A stretch of 64,000 nucleotides of DNA from NCBI GenBank assembly GCA_029264955.1, contig JARHYC010000006.1, positions 1 to 64,000 of the forward strand, written 5' to 3'. The notes under the pieces were generated by a model that saw nothing but the letters and a program-made list of their open reading frames with translations, made no database searches and was not told where the DNA came from. Position numbers and translations under genes: made by a program. This stretch comes from Faecalibacterium sp. (GTDB lineage: Bacteria > Bacillota > Clostridia > Oscillospirales > Ruminococcaceae). This document shows, one piece after another, positions 15,129-22,849 of this stretch; position 1 is the first letter of the stretch; the number at the start of each line of letters is the position of its first letter.

Positions 15129-16907
15129 ATGGTAGATTTGAGAGCAAAGCCCTACTGCCTGTCTGATGAAGACATCGCGTGGGTACAGCAGACCATCGCC
15201 AGCATGACTGATGAAGAAAAGGTCGGCCAGTTATTCTTCGACCACGGTGCAAAGGCTGAGGACGACGCACTGAAGTCCCAGCTGGAGAAATTCCACATCG
15301 GCGGTTACCGCTACAACGGTATCCCCTGCGCACAGGTTCAGCATCAGGTCAATGTCCTGCAGGAAAATGCTAAGATTCCCCTGTTCATCGCTTGCAACAC
15401 CGAGGCCGGCGGCAACGGTACCGGCGTAGACGGTACCTATATTGCCAAGGGCATCAAGGTTGCTGCAACCAACGATGCAAAGTATGCTTACGAAATGGCT
15501 CGTCTGGGCAATGAAGAAGCTGCTTCCATGGGCAACAACATGGCTTTTGCCCCCGTCTGCGACATTCATTACAACTGGCAGAACACCGAAGTTGTTCAGC
15601 GCTGCTTCGGCAGTGATGTGGACCGTGTCGCTGAGATGAGTAAGGCTTATATGGACGGTGTCCACTCGCTGCCCGGTTTTGCCAGCGTGGCAAAGCACTT
15701 CCCCGGCAACGGTCAGGACTTCCGCGATGCACACCTGAGCAACAACATCAATAACTTCGGTAAGAAGCAATGGATGGAAACTTACGGCAAGGTCTACAAG
15801 ACTCTGATTGACGGTGGTCTGGATGGCATCATGGGTGGTCATATCATGATGCCCGCTTATATGCAGGAGATTAATCCCGGCATCACCTATGATGAAATGA
15901 TGCCCGCTACCTTGTGCCCTGAAATCATGACTGGTCTGCTGCGTGATGAGCTGGGCTTTAACGGCATGGTTGTCACCGATGCATCTCATATGGTTGGCAT
16001 GACCGACCGTATGCCGCACGAGGAAATGGTGGTTGCAGCAATCAATGCAGGCTGCGATATGTATCTGTTCTTCAACGATCCCACCGAGGACTTCAACATC
16101 ATGCTGAATGCTTACCGCACCGGCAAGATTACCGAAGCCCGCATGGCTGAAGCTCTGACCCGTATCCTGGGCCTGAAGGCAAAGCTGGGTCTGAACAAGA
16201 AGACCCGTGAAGAGCTGGTTCTGCCTGCGGAAACTGTAAAAGAAACCGTAGGCAAGCAGGCATACAAGGATATGACTGCTGAAATCGCAGACAAAGCTAT
16301 CACCTTGGTCAAGTACAAAGATGAAAACGTTCTTCCCGTCACCCCGGAAAAGTACAAGAAGATCATGATTGTGTACGTCAAGGGTGCCGACGGCCCCATG
16401 GAAAAGCTGATGGAGCTGGCTGCCAAGGGAATGCCTGCTAAACCTACCCCTGCCCAGAATCTGTGCGATGCGCTGTGCGCTAAGGGCTTCGATGCCTTTG
16501 TTTACGAAGGACCTCTGGATCGCGTAAAACGTCTGACCGCTGAAGGCAAGCCCGTTGGTGCAAATGATATGTACCACGCAGGTAAAGTTGCTATGGCCGA
16601 CTTTAAGGCTCAGCAGGATTTGGTCATCACTTTGTTCGATGTCAGCAACGGTCGCCCTGCATTTGGCATGACCAAGGGCGGCGGCGAAATTCCCTGGTAC
16701 GTCCACGATGTACCCACTATCGGCATCAGCGTGAATGCACCCACCATGCTGGCTGATGTGCCCATGCTGCGCACCTATATCAATGCATACGATTCCAACG
16801 CCGCAACTTTGACCGCTCTGGTGGAAAAGCTGCTGTCTGGTAAGGAAGCATTCACTGGTATTGATCCCATCGACAGCTTCTGCGGTCTGTGGGATACCCG
16901 CATCTAA
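15129..16907 (+). CDS. GH3-family glycosidase, probable beta-N-acetylhexosaminidase
   Basis: A 592-residue GH3 enzyme without a signal peptide, so probably cytoplasmic. The catalytic loop KHFPGNGQDFRDAH (about residues 196-209) supplies the Asp-His pair typical of NagZ-like enzymes, and the nucleophile is the Asp in VVTDASHM (about 283). A C-terminal GH3 domain (about 385-590) follows; many NagZ proteins lack it, so other beta-glycosidase specificities remain possible. AAAAGGAGA precedes the ATG. Codon use is strongly biased, suggesting high expression. A role in recycling wall fragments or host glycans is inferred. Confidence 0.85.
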   Translation: MVDLRAKPYCLSDEDIAWVQQTIASMTDEEKVGQLFFDHGAKAEDDALKSQLEKFHIGGYRYNGIPCAQVQHQVNVLQENAKIPLFIACNTEAGGNGTGVDGTYIAKGIKVAATNDAKYAYEMARLGNEEAASMGNNMAFAPVCDIHYNWQNTEVVQRCFGSDVDRVAEMSKAYMDGVHSLPGFASVAKHFPGNGQDFRDAHLSNNINNFGKKQWMETYGKVYKTLIDGGLDGIMGGHIMMPAYMQEINPGITYDEMMPATLCPEIMTGLLRDELGFNGMVVTDASHMVGMTDRMPHEEMVVAAINAGCDMYLFFNDPTEDFNIMLNAYRTGKITEARMAEALTRILGLKAKLGLNKKTREELVLPAETVKETVGKQAYKDMTAEIADKAITLVKYKDENVLPVTPEKYKKIMIVYVKGADGPMEKLMELAAKGMPAKPTPAQNLCDALCAKGFDAFVYEGPLDRVKRLTAEGKPVGANDMYHAGKVAMADFKAQQDLVITLFDVSNGRPAFGMTKGGGEIPWYVHDVPTIGISVNAPTMLADVPMLRTYINAYDSNAATLTALVEKLLSGKEAFTGIDPIDSFCGLWDTRI

Positions 16908-16930
16908 CCTAACAATCGTTCCAACTAAAC

Positions 16931-16973
16931 AAAAGAACTGCCCCGCAGAATTACTCTGCGGGGCAGTTCTTTT
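16931..16973. terminator. Bidirectional terminator between convergent genes
   Basis: Near-perfect stem (16931-16948 with 16955-16972) with TTCTTTTG on both strands. It serves the GH3 gene (plus) and the TlpA-like gene (minus). Confidence 0.9.
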
Positions 16974-16989
16974 GTTCATGGTTTGTAGT

Positions 16990-17580
16990 TTATTCAGCCG
17001 GAGTGTAAATCATATCAATGCCTCTCTGCAATGTCTCGGCATCGATTGCACCTTGTGCGTTTGCAATCACATAGCCATCTGCATCGATAAAGAAGCTCGT
17101 TGGCAGTGCATACGCACCATAGGTATAAGCAGCATCCATGCTGGTATCAAAGAATACCGGCAAATCGTAACCATTCTTTTTGATAAATGCCTGTGCGGTT
17201 TCTACGGTTTCACGATTGCCATCGGTCATATTGATCATCAGAAACTGAACTTCGCCGTTCAAATCTTTATTTGCCTGATCGAATGCCGGCATTTCACTCT
17301 TACAGGGACCGCACCAACTTGCCCAGAAGTTCAATACAATCGGCTTGCCGAAATAATCTGATAGATGTACTTCGCTGCCATCTGCATCATACACCGTAAA
17401 ATCCAGCGCCTGGATTTTCTCTGGCTCTTCCCCCTGACCGTCCGGCGGGGCAGTAGGGCGCGCCGCAAGCTGATTTCCACCGGAAAAATTTGCGCCCAGT
17501 TTTTTATATGCGACACCTGCTACCAGCAGAAGGATAAGCAGACCAACTGCCAGAAAAGTTAATTTCTTCTTGTTCTCCAT
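16990..17580 (-). CDS. TlpA/ResA-type membrane-anchored thioredoxin
   Basis: A 196-residue protein with an N-terminal signal anchor (about 7-24), a Pro-rich linker and a thioredoxin fold with the active site WASWCGPCKSEMP (about residues 91-103) and cis-Pro loop ALPTSFFID. It should act outside the membrane, reducing disulfides with electrons supplied by CcdA. It follows ccdA nine bases later, so they form one unit. The start at 17580 has AAGGAGGC upstream. Confidence 0.9.
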   Translation of the reverse strand: MENKKKLTFLAVGLLILLLVAGVAYKKLGANFSGGNQLAARPTAPPDGQGEEPEKIQALDFTVYDADGSEVHLSDYFGKPIVLNFWASWCGPCKSEMPAFDQANKDLNGEVQFLMINMTDGNRETVETAQAFIKKNGYDLPVFFDTSMDAAYTYGAYALPTSFFIDADGYVIANAQGAIDAETLQRGIDMIYTPAE

Positions 17581-17589
17581 AAAGCCTCC

Positions 17590-18258
17590 TTAGGTCAAGC
17601 TCAACCATGCCATCAGCCGCCCCATCGTACCGGTAGCCATCATGATACCCACCAGAATTAAAAAGCTGCCGCTGATTCGATTGATGATTGTGTAATGCTG
17701 TTTGATCCAGTCAAAGGTATTTTTCAGCTGATCGATCAATACTGCACTGAGTAGGAAAGGAACACCCAGGCCCATTGAGTAAACTAGCAGCATCAGCATA
17801 CCGCTCAAAACCTGTCCCTGCTGAGATGCCATCATGAGTGCAGAGCCTAAGAAAGCACCTACACAAGGTGTCCAACCCAGCGAAAAAATCACACCAAACA
17901 GCACCGCAGAGAAAAATCTCAGGTTACTGGTATCCATCGTGCGATTGCTGCCGCGGAAAAAGTCCAGTTCAAACAATCCCAGAAAGTGCAGACCAAACAA
18001 AATGACTACACCGCCCGACACCAGATTCACTGCGGTCTGATGCATTTTCAAAAAGCTGCCCAGCGTACCCGCCAGCGCCCCCAGCGCAACAAAAACCGTA
18101 GTAAAACCCAGCACAAAGCCACAGGCAGTTGTCAAGGTTCGTTTCGTAGTGCGGGATTCTCCGCCTGCAAAGTAGGATACATAAATCGGTAGCATCGGCA
18201 AAAGACAGGGCGAAACAAATGTAATGATGCCCTCCAGAAATGCGATAAAATACTGCAT
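17590..18258 (-). CDS. CcdA-type thiol-disulfide electron transporter
   Basis: A 222-residue membrane protein with six helices. The two family cysteines sit in SPCLLPMLP (helix 1) and GWTPCVGAFLG (helix 4). CcdA passes electrons from cytoplasmic thioredoxin across the membrane to extracytoplasmic thioredoxin-like proteins, here the TlpA-like protein encoded nine bases downstream. The ATG at 18258 has AGGAGTG upstream; a longer in-frame extension to 18387 lacks a ribosome site and is not homologous. Confidence 0.9.
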   Translation of the reverse strand: MQYFIAFLEGIITFVSPCLLPMLPIYVSYFAGGESRTTKRTLTTACGFVLGFTTVFVALGALAGTLGSFLKMHQTAVNLVSGGVVILFGLHFLGLFELDFFRGSNRTMDTSNLRFFSAVLFGVIFSLGWTPCVGAFLGSALMMASQQGQVLSGMLMLLVYSMGLGVPFLLSAVLIDQLKNTFDWIKQHYTIINRISGSFLILVGIMMATGTMGRLMAWLSLT

Positions 18259-18356
18259 AGACACTCCTATTACAATAAATTGGCAGAGTCTCCCCTGCCT
18301 TCGATATTCCCAGTATGCCACTAGGAATACACCTTTTTCAGTGACAAAATCACAGA

Positions 18357-18400
18357 AAAACAAAAATCCGGGTATGCTTTTTATCATACCCGGATTCTTT
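18357..18400 (-). terminator. Terminator after ferritin
   Basis: 12-bp stem (18365-18376 with 18385-18396) followed on the minus strand by TTTTGTTTTTC. Confidence 0.85.
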
Positions 18401-18405
18401 ATGCT

Positions 18406-18918
18406 TTACAATACCAGCGAAGGTGCTGTGTAGACACGGTTTGCCAGCTCGCTGTCTAGCAGATACAAGCTGCGCGGATCCTCACCGAACAAAGAATACT
18501 TTTTGATCAGGTTCTCTGCGTTGGTTTCTTCCTCACCCTGCTCCTTCACAAACCAATCCAAGAACTGCATCGTTCGGAAATCCTTGCAGCTGTATGCGGC
18601 ATCATAGACTGTATGAATCAGGCTCGTAACATAGTTCTCATGTCGTAAACCTTCTTCCAGAACAATCTTAGGGCTGGTCATTTCCACATTGGGCTTTTCG
18701 ATTGCCTCCAGCACCACACGTTCACCATTATTTTGCAGATACTGCATGAACAGCATTGCATGATCACGTTCTTCCTGTGCCTGCACTTTGTACCAATTCC
18801 CGAATCCATCCAGCCCCTGGTCATAATAGTAATTGGAAAAGTCCAGATACAAGTAAGCGGAATAGAATTCCTTATTTACCTGCTGGTTGAGTAACGCTGC
18901 TACATTTCGATCCAACAT
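18406..18918 (-). CDS. Ferritin (FtnA type)
   Basis: A 170-residue non-haem ferritin that stores iron as a mineral inside a 24-mer shell. Ferroxidase residues are visible: Glu in NKEFYSAYLYLD (about residue 17), EERDHA (Glu and His about 50-54), and Glu residues in VKEQGEEETNA (about 127-135). Full length. It sits between rubrerythrin and ccdA on the same strand and has its own terminator; the 89-base gap upstream contains a G/C-rich stem but no clear promoter, so it may be partly co-transcribed with rubrerythrin. Confidence 0.93.
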   Translation of the reverse strand: MLDRNVAALLNQQVNKEFYSAYLYLDFSNYYYDQGLDGFGNWYKVQAQEERDHAMLFMQYLQNNGERVVLEAIEKPNVEMTSPKIVLEEGLRHENYVTSLIHTVYDAAYSCKDFRTMQFLDWFVKEQGEEETNAENLIKKYSLFGEDPRSLYLLDSELANRVYTAPSLVL

Positions 18919-19007
18919 ATTGCAGAACCTCTCTTCTTTTCAGCCGTTCCGGTTAAACCCCTTTAACCCCAGCAGCAAAGTGCGGCCGGGGTGGGGTACA
19001 TTTTATA

Positions 19008-19667
19008 TTAGTAATTCTCGTTATGCACTTCGAAGTAAGCCTGCGGATGATTGCAAACGGGGCACACATCCGGAGCCTTTGTGCCGACTACGATATGGCC
19101 GCAGTTACGGCACTCCCAAATGGTAACGCCGCTCTTTTCAAATACAGCCTTGGTCTCCACGTTCTTCAGCAGAGCACGGTAGCGCTCCTCGTGGGTCTTT
19201 TCAATTGCGCCCACACCGCGGAAACGCTCAGCCAGCTCATGGAAACCTTCTTCATCCGCTTCTTTTGCCATACGGTCGTACATATCGGTCCACTCAGCAT
19301 TTTCACCTTCTGCTGCGTGCAGCAGATTTTCAGCGGTATCCCCCAGCTCGCCCAGAGCCTTGAACCACAGCTTTGCGTGTTCTTTCTCGTTGTTAGCCGT
19401 CTGCAAGAACAGTGCTGCAATCTGCTCGTAACCAGCCTTCTTTGCAACGGATGCAAAGTAAGTATACTTGTTGCGTGCCATAGACTCACCTGCGAAAGCC
19501 TCCCACAGGTTCTTCTCCGTCTTAGTGCCAGCGTAAGGATTTTTCTTTCCTGCCTCTTCCACCTTTACAAAGACGCTTGCGGGCTGCTTGCACTTGGGGC
19601 AAACAAAATCTGCCGGCAGGGAACCTTCATGAATATAACCGCAAACAGTGCATTTCCATTTTTCCAT
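19008..19667 (-). CDS. Rubrerythrin with rubredoxin domains at both ends
   Basis: A 219-residue peroxide-reducing protein. An N-terminal rubredoxin-like knuckle pair ([10 protein letters not shown] and CPKCKQP, residues about 6-27) precedes the ferritin-like di-iron domain (about 50-170, with [23 protein letters not shown] and EKTHEERY), and a second rubredoxin module ends the protein ([10 protein letters not shown] and [11 protein letters not shown]). Classical rubrerythrin has only the C-terminal rubredoxin. It protects anaerobes from H2O2 using NAD(P)H-derived electrons. The upstream region carries a promoter and a perfect palindrome. Confidence 0.93.
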   Translation of the reverse strand: MEKWKCTVCGYIHEGSLPADFVCPKCKQPASVFVKVEEAGKKNPYAGTKTEKNLWEAFAGESMARNKYTYFASVAKKAGYEQIAALFLQTANNEKEHAKLWFKALGELGDTAENLLHAAEGENAEWTDMYDRMAKEADEEGFHELAERFRGVGAIEKTHEERYRALLKNVETKAVFEKSGVTIWECRNCGHIVVGTKAPDVCPVCNHPQAYFEVHNENY

Positions 19668-19765
19668 AATTACTTTCTCCTTTATCTGTTTTGCATTATA
19701 TTAGGCTTCGAGAGCACTCTATTCAATTTCGAGATAGATGGTATCGCCGCTCTAAATAGGAATAC

Positions 19766-19795
19766 TTATTACTTGCTAACATTATACCGTGTCAA
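19766..19795 (-). promoter_or_regulatory. Putative rubrerythrin promoter
   Basis: TTGACA at 19790-19795 with TAATAA at 19766-19771 (18-base spacer) on the minus strand. A TATAAT only three bases after the TTGACA cannot pair with it, so the -10 assignment is not certain. Confidence 0.5.
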
Positions 19796-19807
19796 CTTAG
19801 ATTTGAA

Positions 19808-19822
19808 TGTGACTTTGTCACA
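19808..19822. repeat. Perfect palindrome upstream of rubrerythrin
   Basis: TGTGACAAAGTCACA, a 15-base inverted repeat with 6-base arms. It lies 12 bases upstream of the -35 box and resembles CRP/FNR-type half-sites (TGTGA/TCACA) but with a 5-base rather than 6-base centre. A binding site for an oxygen or redox regulator is possible. Confidence 0.5.
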
Positions 19823-19828
19823 CAAGAA

Positions 19829-20191
19829 TTAGTGATTGCCGCACTCGTCTGCGTGCTCGTGTGCATGGCAGACAGAACCGGTGCTGACCAGCTCACCCTT
19901 CAGGTAAGCTTCAACAGCCTGACGTGCATCACCGGTTGCACCAACAATCACTTCCACGCCGCGTTCATTGAAGATATCCACAGCACCGCCGCCCATACCA
20001 CCGGCAATGATGACCTTTGCGTCACGGTCTGCCAGAAAGTTGGGCAGGAAACCAGGACGGTGACCGGGGTTGGGTACACTTTCCACGTTCAGGATCTTAC
20101 CTTCTTCGGTTTCGAAGAAGATAAAGTTCTCACAGTGACCAAAATGCTGTGCTACCTGCTCGCCCATTGCTGCTACTACGATTTTCATCAT
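19829..20191 (-). CDS. NifX/dinitrogenase cofactor-domain protein
   Basis: A 120-residue protein of the NifB/NifX C-terminal family (PF02579): MMKIVVAAMGEQVAQHFGHC at the start, IIAGGMGGGAVDIFNERGVEV in the middle and a His/Cys-rich tail (CHAHEHADECGNH). Stand-alone members such as MTH1175 are common in anaerobes without nitrogenase and are presumed to bind metal clusters. It closes the DUF134-MinD-MinD-NifX gene set, 69 bases after the second ATPase gene. AAAGGAG precedes the ATG. Confidence 0.85.
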   Translation of the reverse strand: MMKIVVAAMGEQVAQHFGHCENFIFFETEEGKILNVESVPNPGHRPGFLPNFLADRDAKVIIAGGMGGGAVDIFNERGVEVIVGATGDARQAVEAYLKGELVSTGSVCHAHEHADECGNH

Positions 20192-20260
20192 TATATTCTC
20201 CTTTTTTGTGTGTTTATTCCGCGGCAGAACTCCCTGCCGTTTGTCAATATCAGAGAGCGC

Positions 20261-21142
20261 TCATACTCGCTCTTTCGCCGGGATTTCCAGCAGTTCCATT
20301 GTACGGCAATATACCTGATACAGCGCATCACTTGCTTCACAAGGATATTCTGCAAGGCTGTGCCTTGCGTTAATCGCCTTGGATGCGGTCTTGTCGTATG
20401 GGATTTTCCCCACAAAGGGAATGTTATGCTCTGCGCAATACGCTTCAATTTCGCTGGTATGCGTCGGACTGACATCCCACTTGTTTACGCATACTGCCAG
20501 CTTTGTCTGAAAGGTTGCAGCCGTTTCCATCAACCGCTGTAAGTCGCTGATTCCAGACTTCGAGGCCTCTGCCACCACCAGCACCATATCCATACCGCTG
20601 ACCGATGCAATTACCGGACAGCCAATACCCGGCGAACCATCCACGATGGCAAGGTCACAATCCGGTGCATTTTTCAGCAGCGCCAGTTTTACTTCCGTTA
20701 CCAGCTTACCGGAATTACCGCGTCCCATTTTCAGCCGAGCAGTAGAAAATATATTCTCCCCTCGATACAGCTGTTTTGTACCTGCCAAATCCGGCTTCAA
20801 AGTTATCGCTTTCACTGGGCAAACATAGGCACAGACGCCGCAGCCTTCACAGGCATACGAGTCTACTGAGCAAACAATGCCTTCCCGGCGGATTGCACCA
20901 AAGCGGCAAAACTGAGAACACATTCCACAGCCCATACAGACTTCCGGATCGATTTCAGCTTTTTCTGCTCCGATAAAATCAGAGATTTCCGGCTCGGTAT
21001 TCAAATCCGTCACCAGATGCAGATTCGGTGCATCCACATCGCAGTCTGCTAACGCTTTTGCGCCGGAAAAATGCGCAAATGCCGCTGCTGTAGTGGTTTT
21101 TCCTGTACCACCTTTACCGCTCAAAATCAACAATTGTTTCAC
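20261..21142 (-). CDS. MinD/ParA-family ATPase with ferredoxin domain (second copy)
   Basis: A 293-residue P-loop ATPase (GKGGTGKTT, residues about 9-17; VDGSPGIGCPV switch) with an inserted double [4Fe-4S] ferredoxin: CMGCGMCSQFC (about 69-79) and CEGCGVCAYVC (about 98-108). This MinD-ferredoxin type occurs in tandem pairs in many anaerobes and is related to the Mrp/NBP35 Fe-S carriers. Its function is unknown; delivery of Fe-S or other metal clusters is the usual proposal. It starts inside the stop of its paralogue (ATGA overlap). Confidence 0.88.
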   Translation of the reverse strand: MKQLLILSGKGGTGKTTTAAAFAHFSGAKALADCDVDAPNLHLVTDLNTEPEISDFIGAEKAEIDPEVCMGCGMCSQFCRFGAIRREGIVCSVDSYACEGCGVCAYVCPVKAITLKPDLAGTKQLYRGENIFSTARLKMGRGNSGKLVTEVKLALLKNAPDCDLAIVDGSPGIGCPVIASVSGMDMVLVVAEASKSGISDLQRLMETAATFQTKLAVCVNKWDVSPTHTSEIEAYCAEHNIPFVGKIPYDKTASKAINARHSLAEYPCEASDALYQVYCRTMELLEIPAKERV

Positions 21143-21975
21143 TGAACGGTCCCCCCTATCTGATCCAGAATCTGGCGGAACAGCTCCATGGTATCGGCAT
21201 CTTGGAGTGCCAAAATTTCTCCATCCGCTACACTGGCTGCCACCTTGGGATCATACGGAATTCGTGCCAAAATCCGCAAATTCTGTTCTTTACAGAAATC
21301 TTCCAGCGGCGGATACGGCGCATCCATCTTATTGATGACCACACCACAGGGCTTGCCCAACAGGCGAACCAGTTCATATACCATACAGAAATTATCAAAA
21401 CCAAATGCGGTTGGTTCTGCCACCAGTACACAGCGGTCTGCCTTGGAAACGCTTTCCACAACGGGACAGGCGCTGCCCGGCGGGCAGTCCACAATCACAG
21501 TTTGCCCCAGCTTTTTACCCTGTTCCAATGCCGCAGAAATAACCGGTACACCGCTGGCTTCACCTGGGTTCAAAACACCTGTTACCACAGATACTTCGCC
21601 ACGCTTACCGATTTCCAAGTGTCCTACTTCTTTGTCCTGTTCGGTAACCGCACCGGCTGGACACACCAAATCGCAACCACCGCAGCTATGGCAAACCTCT
21701 GGGAACAACATCGGCTTATTTTTCAAAAAAACCAGCGCATGGAATCGACAGAAGTTCACACATTTTCGGCAGCCAATGCACTTTTCGCTGTCAAAGCTGG
21801 GCAACTTTGTATTTACCGCAGTGCAGCTGACCTCTTCTGGTTGCCAGAACAACCGCCCGTTCGGCTCCTCCACATCGCAGTCCACATATACGGCAGGACC
21901 CGCTGCCGCTGCCAGATTCGCCGCCACAAAGGTTTTGCCTGCGCCGCCTTTTCCGCTTAGTACTGCAATCTTCAT
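21139..21975 (-). CDS. MinD/ParA-family ATPase with ferredoxin domain (first copy)
   Basis: A 278-residue paralogue of the next gene. Walker A reads GKGGAGKTF and the ferredoxin insert CIGCRKCVNFC plus CHSCGGCDLVC; the switch reads VDCPPGSACPV. The ATG at 21975 overlaps the stop of the DUF134-NifX gene (ATGA) and replaces an unsupported longer frame to 22035. Two different ATPases that overlap by four bases probably act as a heterodimer. Walker A ends in Phe rather than the usual Thr/Ser after GKT. Confidence 0.88.
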   Translation of the reverse strand: MKIAVLSGKGGAGKTFVAANLAAAAGPAVYVDCDVEEPNGRLFWQPEEVSCTAVNTKLPSFDSEKCIGCRKCVNFCRFHALVFLKNKPMLFPEVCHSCGGCDLVCPAGAVTEQDKEVGHLEIGKRGEVSVVTGVLNPGEASGVPVISAALEQGKKLGQTVIVDCPPGSACPVVESVSKADRCVLVAEPTAFGFDNFCMVYELVRLLGKPCGVVINKMDAPYPPLEDFCKEQNLRILARIPYDPKVAASVADGEILALQDADTMELFRQILDQIGGTVQ

Positions 21976-22694
21976 CGGATACCGTGATAGCCGGCATGGA
22001 AGTGGGTCAGTTCCGCCAGCATATCCTCCAGACAAGCTGCCAAATTTGCATTTGCATCCTTGGCACGATCTGCTTCATAAATTTTAATTTCTGCTGCTTT
22101 GAAAATATCTGCCGCATTCTGACCGCAGCGCATGGTTACTACAGCGGTTGCTGCCTGATCTACCACGAACTGTGCAGCCTGCAAACCTGCACCACCCTGT
22201 GCACCGGCAGCAGGATTTTCCAAAACTTCTGCGCCGCTTTCGTCACCGCATAAAAAATACGGTGCGCGTGCAAAAGCGGGGCAAACGCTCTTTTTATCTT
22301 CATCGAGCGGAATCATAATCTTCATTTTGCGTTCCTCCTGTTGTTTTTGTGCGTTCTGTATATACTTCCGCCAGCAATTTTTGCAGCAGCAAGGCTTTTC
22401 ATCCCCATCGCACAAGCGATAATTGCCGCCATCAATATGCAGCGGTCGTCCTTCCACCAGTGCATCCGCAACTTTTTTACGAGCACTCTGGTAAATTTGC
22501 TGCACGGTAGCCCGCGCAATATCCATGTAACCACCGCACTCTTCTTGGGAAAGCCCTTCTCGGTCAATTAGGCGCAGCGTCTCGTATTCATCCACGTTCA
22601 GCACGACTGCCGTTTCTGCACCAACCGTTTCCGGTACAAAACCACGATTCTCTGGCAATCCGCATACACGTCTGCATTTTCTGGGTCTCGGCAA
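21972..22694 (-). CDS. DUF134 DNA-binding protein fused to a NifX-like domain
   Basis: A 240-residue two-domain protein. Residues 1-95 are a classical DUF134/UPF0251 helix-turn-helix domain (MPRPRKCRRVCGLPE at the start, then YETLRLIDREGLSQEECG and ARATVQQIYQSARKKVADAL). A Cys-rich joint (CCCKNC) leads to a NifX-like domain from about residue 124 (MKIMIPLDEDK, then a degenerate GGAGLQAAQFVVD pattern). A metal-cluster-sensing regulator is a reasonable inference. The start is TTG at 22694 with GGGGGA upstream. It heads the MinD-ferredoxin operon. Confidence 0.85.
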   Translation of the reverse strand: MPRPRKCRRVCGLPENRGFVPETVGAETAVVLNVDEYETLRLIDREGLSQEECGGYMDIARATVQQIYQSARKKVADALVEGRPLHIDGGNYRLCDGDEKPCCCKNCWRKYIQNAQKQQEERKMKIMIPLDEDKKSVCPAFARAPYFLCGDESGAEVLENPAAGAQGGAGLQAAQFVVDQAATAVVTMRCGQNAADIFKAAEIKIYEADRAKDANANLAACLEDMLAELTHFHAGYHGIR

Positions 22695-22710
22695 TCTGCA
22701 TCCCCCTTTA

Positions 22711-22730
22711 TTTATGGCATATGCTATTTA
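22711..22730. promoter_or_regulatory. Near-palindrome at the DUF134-NifX transcription start
   Basis: AAATAGCATATGCCATAAA (minus) contains the palindrome GCATATGC with partly symmetric flanks. It lies just downstream of the -10 box, a good position for autoregulation by the DUF134 protein. This role is inferred. Confidence 0.35.
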
Positions 22731-22737
22731 TAATTTG

Positions 22738-22766
22738 ATTATACTCCTGCAAAAGGAAAGGGTCAA
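22738..22766 (-). promoter_or_regulatory. Promoter of the DUF134-MinD-NifX operon
   Basis: TTGACC at 22761-22766 and TATAAT at 22738-22743 with a 17-base spacer, minus strand. Confidence 0.75.
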
Positions 22767-22792
22767 CCCCGGCAAAAATTTTATTTTACACG

Positions 22793-22829
22793 AAAAAATC
22801 CCAGCAGAACTATGTCTGCCGGGATTTTT
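22793..22829 (-). terminator. Terminator after glyS
   Basis: Stem AATCCC.GCAGA/TCTGC.GGGATT (22797-22826) followed on the minus strand by TTTTTTCG. Confidence 0.85.
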
Positions 22830-22849
22830 ACTTTACTGTATAAACCAGA

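Noticed and set aside
15231-16979. A 582-codon minus-strand open frame over the GH3 gene
   Set aside because: Antisense shadow caused by biased codon use in the plus-strand GH3 gene; no ribosome site or recognisable domain.
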